Assembly (NCBI GenBank): GCA_030674155.1
Contig: CM060334.1
Span: 16,270,876-16,334,875 of the forward strand
Length of the DNA stretch: 64,000 nucleotides
Reading direction: 5' to 3'
Source of the DNA: Stramonita haemastoma
Taxonomy: Eukaryota; Mollusca; Gastropoda; Neogastropoda; Muricidae
Shown here: positions 46,401 through 57,781 of the stretch, piece after piece
How positions within the stretch are numbered: position 1 is the stretch's first letter
Layout of the letters: each line of letters opens with the position of its first letter
Notes under the pieces: model-generated
The model's database searches: none
What the model saw: only the letters and a program-made list of their open reading frames with translations
What the model was told of the DNA's origin: nothing
Made by a program: the position numbers and the translations under genes

Positions 46401-48165
46401 GTCACTACCTTGATGATCCTGCTCATAAATCCCATTATAACAATAATGTGCACTGAAAAAGAGGCATGGGCTATGCCGGGAAAGGGAGGCTAGCCTGAGA
46501 AAAAAAAGCCTGTACTAGTGTTAGAGGTGTATGTGTTTTCAATATTTTTATAATTCATTTTCCTATTAGCATGAAATGGCCTACTACTCTTCTGAAAGGC
46601 AGAGTGGGATTTTAACTCATGTACATGATATTCTGCATGCATTTCCATATGGAACTTCAGTTTATACTCTAATCCAAAGGACTTTTAGGGGAGTAAAGTC
46701 AGCATATAGATGTTAACTCCCGGGGAAAAAATCCTCTTGAGTGGGTATCTATTCTCAGTGGTGGCTCAAACCTGGGCTCTGACCCGGGCTGTCAAATTGT
46801 GAGCACAATGCTCTAACCACTAGGCTATCCTGCCCCCTGTACACAGCTTATTTAAAAAAGATCTTTATCTGTTTCTTTTGTAGTGGAGTAAACCTGCTAT
46901 GGCTGGTGGTATGATTGACATTTTTTTTTTACATACTCAGCATAGGTGTATTCTGTGCACTGTAACACAGCTGTCTAAGTAAAGACTTAGAGTGCTGGGG
47001 CAGTAGGCTATTTTTTTGTTTTTGTTTGTTTCAGTAGAATTATAGTCCTTTCCAGATTTCTCTGATATCAGGACTGCAGCCAGAAGCCAGAAAGTCAGAG
47101 GTCCCACGCTTTGGCGAGTTCTCCCACTTCAGCACCTGGGCCACCCTAAAAATATTACAATTTTTGAAGCAACTGCATGAGATGAAACTCACTTGCAGTA
47201 GGCTAGTAAAATGGCCCCATCCTATAGAGGTGAAGAATAAGAATGGACAGACTACCTGCCATAGGATACTGTGCGAAAACCAGGGAAGACAAAGACCTTG
47301 GGTACTTTTTGTAGTTGTTGTTGAATGGTCAACATAAACTTGAATGTCATCCAGAATATGACTGATACACCCTGCCTCACTCATCACACTTGGAAATTTA
47401 TCACTGAGTGACTATATTATTATATAATAAACTTGTGTAGAACTTGTATCCAGGGGACAAGATAGCCTAGTGGTCAGAACATTGCACTCGCAATTTGATG
47501 GCATGCGTTTGATTCCCAGCTGTGGGGATTATTCCCTTGGAGTTAACATCAGTGCTGATTTCACTCTCCCTAAAAGTCCTTTGGATGAAACTATAAACCG
47601 AGGCCCCATGTGTGAACGCATGCAGAACATTTTGCACACATGTTAAAATCCTGCTCTGCTTTTCGTGAGAAGGCCATTGTGTGCCAGTGGAAACAGTTGA
47701 CAAGATTTACAAAACTGCATACACATTGGGACTGGATGTAAAAAAGCACATGAGTGCTTATTCCATTATCCTCATATAAAATAAAAAATAAATGAATAAA
47801 TATAAAAAATATGCTCTCAGTCTGACACTGTGTGGATCATGCGATTGCATGCAGCTCAGGGCAGATTGAGAAGGGGGGGGGGGAGGGTGTTGTTAAATAT
47901 TTGAAGACCATTACAATTGAAAGTTTCCATATTTTCAGAGAGGCTGGAGAAAACTGGCTCTAAATAATATTTATGAATCTCTAGTCTTCAATTGTTCTAG
48001 TTCTACATCTGATTACAACGAAACGGACCACGAGTGCACATTTATATGGATTATTTTTTTAAAAGCTAGAATGAAAGGAAAAAAAAAAGGGGGGGGGGGG
48101 GGGGGGGTGTATTTCCAAGCATTCATCTTCTACAGATCTCTTACCTGAGACGTACAGCAGCCCAT
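32312..48165 (-). CDS. SERINC: SERINC-family multi-pass membrane protein (12 coding exons)
   Basis: Exons on the minus strand, in transcript order: 48165-48145, 46031-45864, 44546-44369, 42818-42742, 40163-40070, 38792-38749, 38051-37881, 37628-37533, 36465-36222, 35167-35119, 33771-33633, 32740-32312. All introns are GT-AG. Three one-base corrections give about 570 residues. Diagnostic family segments: [162 protein letters not shown] proteins are polytopic membrane proteins originally linked to serine-lipid incorporation; some vertebrate members scramble lipids and restrict retroviruses. The residues are closest to SERINC5/SERINC3, but the subtype is not resolved. The C-terminus is extended by roughly 80 acidic, Pro/Ser/Gln-rich residues beyond the usual family end near [16 protein letters not shown]. 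Confidence 0.93.
32969..33060. repeat. (CA)n microsatellite
   Basis: CA repeats with two ATACACATAC interruptions lie in the last SERINC intron. Confidence 0.95.
33066..33615 (+). mobile_element. SINE family A interrupted by a 185-bp insertion
   Basis: Head GGATAGCCTGGTGGTCAGAG, box B GGGTTCGAATC and core run to TGCTTATTCCATTA near 33400. The expected tail (TATCCTCAAAATAAAAGAAT) resumes near 33588. The intervening 185 bp is unrelated and is flanked by CATTA/ACATTA, a possible 5-bp target duplication. A C-run (33181-33194) disrupts the TCCACTCTCCCC segment. Confidence 0.75.
33940..34275 (+). repeat. Old SINE-like fragments in a SERINC intron
   Basis: A diverged family-A piece (TGGAAGAGTAAGCCATCCCA) lies at about 33950-34010. 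A copy of the AGCTGGCCCC...GACAGCTGTG element seen at 17.4 kb lies at about 34185-34275. Confidence 0.45.
34458..34895. repeat. Microsatellite cluster: C-run, A-run, (CA)n, (TG)n
   Basis: Poly-C lies near 34458-34474, CA repeats at 34560-34632 and TG repeats at 34741-34895. The CA and TG runs are inverted relative to each other, about 110 bp apart, so the transcript could form a long hairpin within the SERINC intron. Confidence 0.9.
35342..35425. repeat. (CA)n microsatellite
   Basis: Interrupted CA repeats in the SERINC intron upstream of exon 10. Confidence 0.95.
35575..35740 (-). repeat. Dispersed repeat family E
   Basis: The reverse strand matches TATGGCTGCCTATATGGCG and the CAGGTGGGATGAGTGAGTC segment shared with 39145-39330 and 44630-44810. 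Confidence 0.5.
35745..36180 (+). mobile_element. Composite (jigsaw) SINE: unique head, family-A core, family-D tail
   Basis: The head GGTAGCAGGATGGTTAAGAC, with a GGTTCTGGGTTTGTACCC box-B-like region, is found nowhere else in the window. From GGATGAGACTATAAACCGAG it follows the family-A core to about 35995. From AATGGGTAGGCGCTGCACC it follows the family-D tail (AGCAGCCTGAATTTCACGC, CTGCTGTGAC). Confidence 0.65.
36540..36858 (-). mobile_element. TTAA-flanked MITE (piggyBac-like), copy 3, in a SERINC intron
   Basis: TTAA lies at 36536-36539 and 36859-36862. The orientation is opposite to copies 1 and 2: CCCTCTTAGTCCCG is now on the left and the CAAAAGGG end on the right. It lies in the intron between SERINC exons 8 and 9. 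It has an extra C-run and a duplicated CCCGATCC segment near the left end. Confidence 0.65.
37108..37200 (-). mobile_element. SINE family D tail fragment
   Basis: The reverse strand matches GAGAGCAGCCCAAATTTCAT, TCTGCTGTGACATAAAGTGG, the 3' part of the family-D copies at 19842 and 53325. Confidence 0.6.
37255..37337 (-). mobile_element. Truncated copy of the TTAA MITE
   Basis: It matches only the end of the MITE that reads GAATGCGAAGTCTAGGGGC then CAGAGAATCCGAATAC. The terminal TTAA has decayed to TGAA. It directly precedes a family-A SINE tail. Confidence 0.5.
37338..37505 (+). mobile_element. SINE family A, 3' half
   Basis: It matches the core from AACCTGTTTCTC through GTAGTGCCACTGTGTGC to the tail TTATCCTCGAAATAAAAGAA. 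A 30-A expansion lies where other copies have GATGTAAAAAAGCAC. Confidence 0.75.
37650..37835 (-). repeat. Tandem repeat, 6 x 25-29 bp, filling a 252-nt SERINC intron
   Basis: On the plus strand the unit is GGTAGTATTTCCTACAACAC plus CAGACAGA. On the transcribed strand it reads TGTGTGTTGTAGGAAATAC, resembling the authentic acceptor of exon 37628-37533 (TGTGTGTGTGGCAG then GAAAC). The array occupies most of the short intron between SERINC exons 7 and 8. Confidence 0.85.
38116..38310. repeat. G/T-rich low-complexity tract
   Basis: TG, GGTG and GGGTGTG repeats lie in the SERINC intron just upstream of exon 7 (38051). On the transcribed strand this is a C/A-rich tract. Confidence 0.9.
38555..38750 (-). 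repeat. Degenerate tandem repeat at the SERINC exon 6 donor
   Basis: Four related segments (cores near 38740, 38680, 38637 and 38577, spacing about 64, 43 and 60 nt) share the transcribed-strand pattern GGGTAAGGCAACAAGTGTTG. The first is the authentic exon 6 donor (GTAAGG at 38748-38743). The others read GGGTGGCAATAAG, CAGGCAAGGCAATAAG and TAGGGTAAGGTGATAAG. Confidence 0.6.
39040..39330 (+). repeat. Dispersed repeat family E
   Basis: It shares GTTGAGATTGTCTTCAGCC and GAGTATGGTTGCCGATG with 20990-21290. It is followed by a CAA/CAG-rich tract at 39302-39413. Confidence 0.5.
39652..39957 (-). mobile_element. SINE family C, full length
   Basis: The reverse strand has head GGATAGCTCAGTGGTCAGAG, GTCAAGTTAAGCAGCGTCGA, GGTGACCGTTCGCGCACC, GGGAAGGTAAAGCAGCGAGG, and a 3' tail of ACCTTTACC-type repeats (AAGGTA on the plus strand). 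It is the best-preserved family-C copy. Confidence 0.75.
40170..40497. repeat. (CA)n-rich tract adjoining SERINC exon 5
   Basis: Imperfect CA/CATG/CACG repeats begin 7 nt from the exon 5 acceptor (exon 40163-40070). The transcribed-strand polypyrimidine region is therefore a TG repeat followed by TTTCCAG. Confidence 0.9.
40733..40892. repeat. Tandem repeat, 9 x 18 bp
   Basis: The unit is AACATCATTTGGCTACAT with TATATAA variants. It lies in the SERINC intron between exons 4 and 5. Confidence 0.95.
41165..41420 (+). mobile_element. SINE family D, diverged copy
   Basis: GTCTGGAGGTAATAATGCAC, GGGGTTCTAATCCC (box-B-like) and AAAGAGCCCACAGCAACAAG match the family-D head and middle at 53325. Confidence 0.5.
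41741..42757 (-). repeat. 33-bp minisatellite, 31 units, built on the SERINC exon 4 donor
   Basis: There are 31 units, each exactly 33 bp: donor hexamers run from 41746-41751 to 42736-42741, a span of 30 x 33. On the transcribed strand each unit is 16 nt matching the end of exon 4 (AGTGAATTCAGACTGT) plus 17 nt of intron start (GTAAGTATTTGATACCA). The rightmost unit contains the authentic exon 4 end at 42742. Five units carry TTAAGT instead of GTAAGT and lose the donor; three have GGATTC for GAATTC on the plus strand. The minus-strand frame has no stop across the array, and each unit encodes [11 protein letters not shown]. The plus strand is also open ([11 protein letters not shown]), which is coincidental. 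Confidence 0.95.
44630..44810 (-). repeat. Dispersed repeat family E
   Basis: The reverse strand reads GGTATGGCTGCCTGTACTG, then TCTCATAGTGATAACCAGG and GGGTGACCCCCAGAGTGTT, shared with the 35575 copy. Confidence 0.5.
45043..45625 (-). mobile_element. Head-to-tail dimer of SINE family B
   Basis: Two copies of the approximately 290-bp family-B SINE lie in tandem on the minus strand. The 5' unit is about 45341-45625 and the 3' unit about 45043-45340. Each has head GCCGCCGCTGTGGCCTAGTG (degraded in the 5' unit), box B GGTTCGATCC and end GGGACAGACTTTAACTTT. The pair is bracketed by one perfect 16-bp duplication, GCTCTCCCTGGACACT, at 45027-45042 and 45626-45641. It lies in SERINC intron 2, about 220 nt from exon 2. 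Confidence 0.85.
46195..46310 (+). mobile_element. SINE family A, 3' fragment
   Basis: It matches GATGAGTAAGCCACTGTGTG to CCTTGAAATAAAAC, diverged. Confidence 0.6.
46535..46840 (-). mobile_element. SINE family A, diverged near-full-length copy
   Basis: The reverse strand has head GGATAGCCTAGTGGTTAGAG, box-B-like GAGCCCAGGTTTGAGCC, GTTAACATCTATATGCTGAC and CGTTTTCG-like core remnants. A short insertion lies after the head. It lies in SERINC intron 1. Confidence 0.75.
47040..47155 (-). other. Coding-like segment in SERINC intron 1, function unknown
   Basis: After a plausible acceptor (ATTTTTAG) the minus strand reads [20 protein letters not shown], then [14 protein letters not shown] and a stop. 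Base composition is more coding-like than the surroundings. It matches no SERINC segment and no family I recognise. It may be a decayed transposon piece. Confidence 0.2.
47455..47800 (+). mobile_element. SINE family A, full length
   Basis: It has head AGATAGCCTAGTGGTCAGAA, box B CGTTTGATTCCC, the complete core, and a tail TATCCTCATATAAAAT followed by AAATGAATAAAT. It lies in SERINC intron 1. Confidence 0.88.
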
Positions 48166-48763
48166 CTTTTCAGCGTCGATTGTTCAAACTTCGACTGATG
48201 GCGTAACTCTCACTCGAACACTAACCGCAGGATCAAGACCCCCGAAGCAAGACCCCCCGAAGCGAAGTGCAAAGTGTGCCACTGGATCGCAGTTTATTTC
48301 TGGATTCTCTGTTCCAAAACTGCTTTAAAGCAAGATCAAGTAAATCAAACAAGCATGCATACAACATGGCACAGCTCTTAAGCCCTATGTCACCAAATCA
48401 CTTTCGGGAGTAGATGACAGATGATCTGTCGACAGCTTCTATCACACCTTTCAGCTGTTTCCACTGTTTCCTTTGTTGACATTACGCCACTGTCCCACTT
48501 TTTAACAAGGGTTGTCATTCTTAATACTAGCCTTTGGCTTTCAGTTAGAGTTAGTTCCCCTGAATCAGAGACCGGTCATATGTGGCCATAGGCCTAAAAG
48601 GGCCTTTTTAATGAGGGGGGGGGGGGGTTGTTAATAGGCTACCATGTACACATTCAATAGGGCCTAAGACTAACATCCGTGTTGAGGCTCGTGCACACAA
48701 CCAAGGCTTCCGAGAAGTCATACAAACTACAGAATGTCAATGTTTTTTTCGGATGAGACCTAT

Positions 48764-48988
48764 TTATTTATTTATTATTATTCTTTTATTCGAGGATAAC
48801 AGAATAAGCAATCATGTGCTTTTTTCATCCGGTCCCCGTGTGTATGCAGTTTTGTAAATATTGTCATCTGTTCCACCGGCACACGATGGCCTACTCTTAC
48901 GAAAGCGAACAGGATTTAACGTGTGCGCAAGATGTTCTGCGTGCGTTCGCACACGGGCCTCGTTTAAAGTCCCATCCGAAGGACTATC
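48764..48988 (-). mobile_element. SINE family A, 5'-truncated
   Basis: The reverse strand starts AGTCCTTCGGATGGGACTTT and runs to the CTCGAATAAAAGAATAAT tail. The head is missing at the shared truncation point. Confidence 0.8.
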
Positions 48989-49182
48989 AAAACCTAGTCC
49001 GTTTGTGATTGTACGCAACATAATGAACACTCTTGCGCCTTTTGGAAGAGTAGGCCTTTTATGTCGGTAGGACAGATGATTAAAAAAAACGCATAGACAA
49101 GTCGGAATAGACCTAACATAAATGGTGGTGGGGGGGGGGGGGGGGGGGGGGTGCATACGCAAACATATCACCATCAGTGAAC

Positions 49183-49440
49183 CTTCTTTTATTTCGAGGA
49201 TAATGGAATAGCCTAAACACTCATGTACTTTTCCTACATCCAGTCCCCGTGTGTATGCAATTTTTGTAAATTTTGTCATCCGTTCACACTGGCACACAAT
49301 GGCCTACTCTTCCGAAAAGCGGAACATGTTTTTAAGTTGCTCAAGAAGTTCTGCGTACATTGGCACACACGGGGCCTGGGTTTATACTCATCCAAAGGAC
49401 TTTTGGGGAGAGTGGAGTCAGCACTGATGTTAACTCTAGA
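49183..49440 (-). mobile_element. SINE family A, 5'-truncated
   Basis: The reverse strand starts at GAGTTAACATCAGTGCTGAC and runs to CCTCGAAATAAAAGAA. It abuts a TG repeat at its 5' side. Confidence 0.8.
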
Positions 49441-49445
49441 CCACG

Positions 49446-49476
<31 letters not shown>

Positions 49477-50454
49477 ATTTTCCTTGTATACAAGCTGATC
49501 CAAATTTGTTTGGCTATATATACATATAATAGGTATGACTACTTGATTTGTTCCAGCACACTTTTCTTTGTTCACTGACTAACAAGGACAATCCTTTGTA
49601 CCCTTTCTCCCATTGTTTGCCCTTCTGCCCCCCACCTGCCCTCCACCACTTCCTGGGGTCAGAACTTTCACTGACATCTAATTCTTTGCCAGTACTCCAA
49701 AGATTAATTTAGAAATGGAAAAAAAAATAGTGCGAGTTTGATCACAAAGTTGTGATGTCCTATGCATTGGCACAGGTGACCAAAGCGCCCTCTGTACATG
49801 TTCTCTCCTCCGGCCCCTGATAACGCGGAGGATGGCTGGCTGTACAGGGGGCTGGTATTCAAGCCCAGAACACCTGTCGTGACCAGCCAGCATCCACGTT
49901 GTGTGACACTGTGTAAGAGTAAGACACACAGGAATCACTTCGACAGAGTGCGACCCATGGATGTAGACAGGTGTAACTGAGATCTGCCGAGTCCCCGACT
50001 GAAGGGGCGTCTTGCAACAGTTGACCTCACCCTACATGAATATTGAAAGATACTCAATATTGTCGTCAAATGCACACCACAAAAAACTGCCGTCAGTTCT
50101 CAATGTTGACGATTTTAAGGGGACCAAAATCGTCATAAAAATGACGTTATTCACTACAGATAATTATCTGTGCCGTGACGTAGACAGAGGTTAAAATTCT
50201 TTATATACTTGTATATGGATTTCTGCAAATAAATCTCGTAAACTGTCTTGCAGCGTTCTGATTCCTTCTCTTTAATCCTATCTTAATATCTTATATTAAA
50301 TGCTTTGTGTGTGTTGTGTGTGTGTGTGTGTGTGTTGTTGTGGTTGGTGTGTGTTAGAATGACATAATTTGGCGGAAAGTCTTTCGGTCTAATGAAAAAA
50401 TGACAAAAGCGCCAAATTTGGAGCTCTTTGAATAAGATTGGGTGACGTTAGGCT

Positions 50455-50660
50455 AGCGCGCCTTGGATTCAGTAAAGTCCCTCCAGTTCACCCAGCTGTA
50501 AAATGGATAACTTCCTCTCTAGGCAGGGAAGGTAGGCCAGCAAGAGAGAGTCATTCATAGGAGATGCTGGCCCCTAGAGAAGCTGAGGTCTTTGATGCCT
50601 CGCTCCCCTACGACCGCCTAGGTTATGGGACACCTTTACCTTTTATGGATAAGATCAAGT
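50455..50660 (+). mobile_element. SINE family C, 5'-truncated
   Basis: GCGCGCCTTGGATTCAGTAA, GGCAGGGAAGGTAGGCCAGC, GAGAAGCTGAGGTCTTTGAT and ACGACCGCCTAGGTTATGGG match the family-C consensus. Confidence 0.65.
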
Positions 50661-51030
50661 TTTTCACTGGTAGTTGATCTTATTAGAGGACTGTTTAGGG
50701 TGCCCCTCGGATAAGATACAAAAAAAAAAAAAAAAGGTTTTGGGGGACCAAAGAGTACTGTAGGTTATTTCTGGGTCTTAGAATTGTTAGCAAATGGTTG
50801 TGTCTGTACATACCACTATACTTGTGTTATTTATTTTACATCAACATCACAAATTTACGTGTACTGAAACTGAAGAAAATCTACACACTACACTGAAAGC
50901 TACGAGCTTGTGTCCATACATAGTTTTGCACAATGATAGTGGGCCTGTTTAGAAATAGTTTTTTCTTATACAAAAATAAACAACATGGATGATTTTAACA
51001 CGAATTTAGGTAAGTGTACGACTTCAGAAG

Positions 51031-51324
51031 CCGCCGCTGTGGCCTAGTGGTTAGGGCGTTGTCCTCGTAATCTAAAGGTTGCGGGTTCGATCCCAGCTAT
51101 TCCGCTATGGCGTTGTGCCCTTGGAAAGGCACTTTACGGCTATTTTTCTCACCCCACCCAGGTGTTAAAAGGGTACCAACCTTGTGTTGGGGGTTAACCC
51201 TGCGATAGACTGGCGTCCTATCCAGGGGGAGTCTATGACTCTCGAGTCGCTTAACGCCACAGAAACCGGGATAAGCACCGGCCTGATGAGCCTTATGGCT
51301 CGGGACAGACTTTAACTTAACTTA
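51031..51324 (+). mobile_element. SINE family B, full length with target-site duplication
   Basis: Head CCGCCGCTGTGGCCTAGTGG, box B GGGTTCGATCCC, a complete body and a TAACTTAACTTA tail. It is flanked by the perfect 13-bp duplication ACGACTTCAGAAG at 51018-51030 and 51325-51337. It lies about 700 bp upstream of the glutaredoxin start codon. Confidence 0.92.
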
Positions 51325-52031
51325 ACGACTTCAGAAGACAGACGGAAGAGGGTGCTGAGGAACCGTTCTAAAGAAATTACAGGTTCCTCCGAAGGGAAAG
51401 AGTTGACGGCTAAATGACAGAATTGACAGCCAGGCTTAGATTACGTTTAGTTTTAGTTTTCATCAACTTCATCTTGTATCACTCATGAGAAAATCCGTGC
51501 CGCCGTGCCGGGAGATTTGTTTTTTTTTTTTTTTCATAGCAAATTCATAGTTAAGAGTAAGTTGCATGATGTTAATGAAAAGGTTGATTATATTTTTATG
51601 TCTGTGAAATTCTGTGTATGAACGTATTCTATTAATGCAAATTATATGTTAACAGTGATTTTGTTTGAAATCCTCCTTGCCCCAAGAGGGGTCAAAGGCT
51701 AATTCAATCTGAATCTTGAGAATGTTTACTTTCTGATCGTCACTGTCTGCCCTGTCAATCGTTGCCGGTAGACCTGTAGGCTACAAAAAGAGCGTCCTTG
51801 ACTTTGATACAGTAGGCTAGCAGACAGCACTAACACGCTCACAGCCAATCAGTGCCGGTATTAGACTCGACTACTACGGGACAGGTGAAGGTGAAGGACT
51901 TTAATTCCGTGACTGTCCAAACAGCACAGTTTCCCGGCAACCAACCAGGCGTTAAATATAGGCTAGGTGTTTACCCCGACCCAAGTGTCAAGCAGCAGAG
52001 ATATAGATCTTCAGCTCAAAGATAATCCAAG

Positions 52032-54046
<2,015 letters not shown>

Positions 54047-55447
54047 ACAGCTGCCAAACCCTGTCCTGATGACCCGATGGTTGACAAGAGGCCCACAGCT
54101 GTAGACATCTTTCTCTACAGCAAACTGCAGCATTCCCCTCATCTTCTTCTTCTTTGTCCTCCTCCTGCTGAACTGACTGTCTTCATTGAAAACTCAAGTC
54201 ATGGTGAAAGAAAAGAAAAAAAAAAAAGAAGTGCAGCAAAGTGACATACATGAAAATTACTTGAGTACTTATGTTAATTCTTGTAAGTAGTCATTTGAAA
54301 GAGAAGAACTCTTGATTTGCAAACTGTTGTAAGCAAGAAAGTGAATGTGGGATTAAATTTATATAAAGCAAAGAGTTCTTGTTGAAATTTAGAAAATATG
54401 ATTACTATGTGACAAAATTAAAAAAAAGAAAAATATATGTTTGATTTACAGTTAGAATAATTTTTGAACAGTCGTGAAATGGCAAAAATTGATAACAGCT
54501 GACAAAATAAGAACTAAAACTGTGAAATCAAGAAGGAAGAAAGAAAAGATGAGAAGAAAATGAGTTAAATGAAACGTTCCACTCTTAATCACAAAATAAA
54601 AAGAAGGATTGTGCTATGATTGTCAGGATTGTGTTTTATGGATATTCTCAGTTATTCTGAAACTGTTTAAAAGTTTACAACATTGTAGACATTCCCTCTA
54701 CCTCCATTCATAACAATAGAATGATGGAGCTTGATTATTACAGTATTCATTACATGTTATCTCTTATGGTTTGCTGATTTTCTCATTTGTTTGTTGTGTT
54801 GTTGTTGTTTGGGGTTTAAACTTTTTTTTTTTTACAGAGATTCTGCTTATGTAGCTGGATTTGTAGGATTAAATTCTATTTCACAGACTGTACCAAATGG
54901 ATTACAGCTGGATTATGATGTGTAGTTTGAAATAGAGTTTAGTTATAGAGCAGAAAAAGAGTTAATTTACTCAGGATAGTTTGCAAGAAAGGAAGATGTA
55001 TTATTTGGGGTAACTTGTGAAAATTGAGCATGTTTCTTCTAGTCAGGACATTTTACCAACTCAGTGAGCCAAAAATCAGATGGTTAAGATCCAGCATGTT
55101 TCTAGTCAGGAATCTTTTCTCTCCTCTGTATGAGGGAGAGAAAGTCCTTTTGACCAATCAGCATTCAAATTTCTATTATGACCCTTTTACCTAATCCTGC
55201 TTTTCCCCTCTTCCTTTCCCTCATATTTAAAAAAACAACACAACAGCTTATACATGTATTAGTTAGAATTTCAAATCAAGTTATAATATTTTGATATTCT
55301 ACCTTGTCCCCTCATGTAGAGTTAAATTGCAAGGAAAAATATAGGTCTGAACAATTCAGCATTAGTTATGGAAAAAAGTTTTGTTGGATTATTTTCTGCT
55401 TATTTTTTTTTAAAAGTCAAGGCTTGGTGTGTATCTGTGTGTGTCTG

Positions 55448-55515
<68 letters not shown>

Positions 55516-56142
55516 GACACGCGCTTGTGTATGTAGTCACATTTTTTGTTGTCATCCAGTATGCAGATATTATATTTCAACCTGTATTTTCTGCACTTGA
55601 TTGTGCTTTTTTCTTTGTTTGTATTACTATATATGAGTGATATATATATATATTTTTTTTTATGTATCATGAGACCACTCCATTTACCTACTGATAACAA
55701 GAACTGGCCAATGAATATATTAATTTGAATTGTGAAATTATTATGGCTTTGATTTTGAATTGTTTGTCATGAAATGATTGTAACGAGACCATGTTGCTCA
55801 GTTATTGTTTTTTTCTTTTCTCACTTAACACATGGGATGTGTAATTGTGTGAATCTGAACGCAGCACTTTTGTAAATGGTGGCATACATAAAGAAGCCTC
55901 TATTGTCCAGCCAGAGTTTTTTTTTTTTTACCATGGTTGGGTAGTGTTAAGCACAGTTGTTATCTGTAGTTTGTAACTGAATTTTTTTTTAAAAACAATT
56001 TTGAGCAATTTGACTGCCATATTCAGAGTACGGCCAGATCATTTTGTAACTAATGTCATTTTGAATAGATAATTAGTGATAGTTAGTTCTGAGTTCTGTT
56101 TTAGTAAAGATGTTAGTTCATGTTAGTATATTTTAGATCATG

Positions 56143-56220
<78 letters not shown>

Positions 56221-56277
56221 CTCTCTCTGTCTCTCAGTCTCTGTCTATGTCTCTCTCTCTGTCTCTCTCTCTCTCAG

Positions 56278-56336
<59 letters not shown>

Positions 56337-57714
56337 CACACACCACACACACATATATATGAAGTGATCAGTATAAAGCTTAGTCTGATATTGATCTACC
56401 TAGCATTGTGTAATTGTTAGTTCAGCAGGGTAGTTGTTGTTGCTGCTGTTCATAAAATGGTCTATGGTTATTGGTTGATCTCCATTTTGAGAGTTTTGTT
56501 GATTGTTTTTATTTTTATTGATTGTGTGTGTTGTTGTTATCACTGATCTCATGTAATAGCACTCTCAGCAATCAAGCAGAATCCGTTTTGTAATTTTATG
56601 ATTTTCACATTTTTTCTTAAATTTGAGGTTTATTTGAAAAATCCATATCCATCTTTTGTGATTATTCAATTTTATATATATATATTTTTTTTTTACTTGT
56701 TTGAAATTCATGTACTCCATCCATATACAATCAGACCTGCATAGCACCAATTTGGATGTAAGTAATTTTTTCTTAAAATTGGCTGAGCATTGTGGAAAAT
56801 TTGAAAAAAAATGATCAAGGGATTCAGTATGAGAATAACATGTTAGACTATAAAATAAATACTATTTGGGATTTTCGCTTTCAACTAGGCCATTTTGTTG
56901 CATTGTGATTATCAAGTGTCACTGGTTTTACTTTACGATAAAAGTATTTACTTGTGGTGAATTGAAGATTTCGACAAGTCTTAGTGGTATTGGTTGGTAT
57001 CCTTTTCTTTTTGAAGAAAAATGGAACTTGTAAGCAAAGAATGAAGATTGGATTATGATTATGATTAATTGCTCAGGAAAGAAGACCTTGAATTTTATGA
57101 AAATGTTTGGTTTTATTGTTTTGAGTGCAAGGAAGGGAGGGTACATATTCTTTGAAAAGATTGGTGAACAGAGTATCACTAATTATTTGTTATGGTATGT
57201 GTTCTATTGAATTTATTGATCGGGTATTACTCAATTGATATATGATTAATTTGATCTAAATCAAACGATTTTTTGGGTCGATATAGTTTTTCAACATGGA
57301 GCGCAAAACAGGAGTATTTCATGATTTAACTAGCTGGTGAAAAACACATAAATGTTTTTTACTTTATAAGTGTTTCTTCTGGAAAGAACAAAGTTTGAAC
57401 TACCAAGAAAACAGTGTTGATATGCTGGTTGTGACATCATATTATATTTTATGAATATGTTTTGATAACTGGACTTAAAAGTCTATACTCCATATCAGTT
57501 TCACAACCTATGCCAGGTAGGCATATATTGTATCTATAGTGCTTTTGTATTTTTTCTGGTTGCTCAGATATTATCCGCTCACAGAATGCCTTTGTCATGT
57601 TGTTTACTTCTGCAATTTTTGGTTCCTTTTACAAACAAAAGTTTTCTGTGGGTTTATTTCCACTATGAAAAAATAAAAGATATTTGTTTTTGCTGCAAAT
57701 TTTTCAGTGTACTT

Positions 57715-57715
<1 letters not shown>
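54047..57715 (+). other. Probable long 3' UTR of glutaredoxin
   Basis: T-rich plus-strand sequence follows the stop with no competing ORF, few transposons and several AATAAA hexamers (for example near 54595, 56854 and 57672). It includes CA at 55449-55511 and CT/CA at 56143-56352. The end cannot be fixed from sequence alone. Confidence 0.4.
56143..56354. repeat. (CT)n / (CA)n compound microsatellite
   Basis: CT and TCTCTG repeats run to about 56276, then CA repeats to about 56352. Confidence 0.95.

Positions 57716-57780
<65 letters not shown>
57716..57780. repeat. (TG)n microsatellite
   Basis: A pure TG run directly borders the 16-bp satellite on its left. Confidence 0.95.

Positions 57781-57781
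<1 letters not shown>

Larger units (their letters stand above)
48166..52031. other. Divergent intergenic region between SERINC and glutaredoxin
   Basis: It must contain both promoters, but no TATA box or other core element is convincing. It also holds SINE fragments at 48764-48988 and 49183-49440, long G-runs near 48088-48106, 48617-48628 and 49129-49150, a TG repeat at 49447-49470, the SINE pieces at 50455-50660 and 51031-51324, and otherwise unremarkable sequence. Confidence 0.5.

Noticed and set aside
14154..48165. CREB3-like and SERINC genes as pseudogenes because of frameshifts
   Set aside because: Every splice site is intact and introns are retained. The shifts are single bases, mostly in homopolymers, and correcting them makes both coding lengths exact multiples of three.
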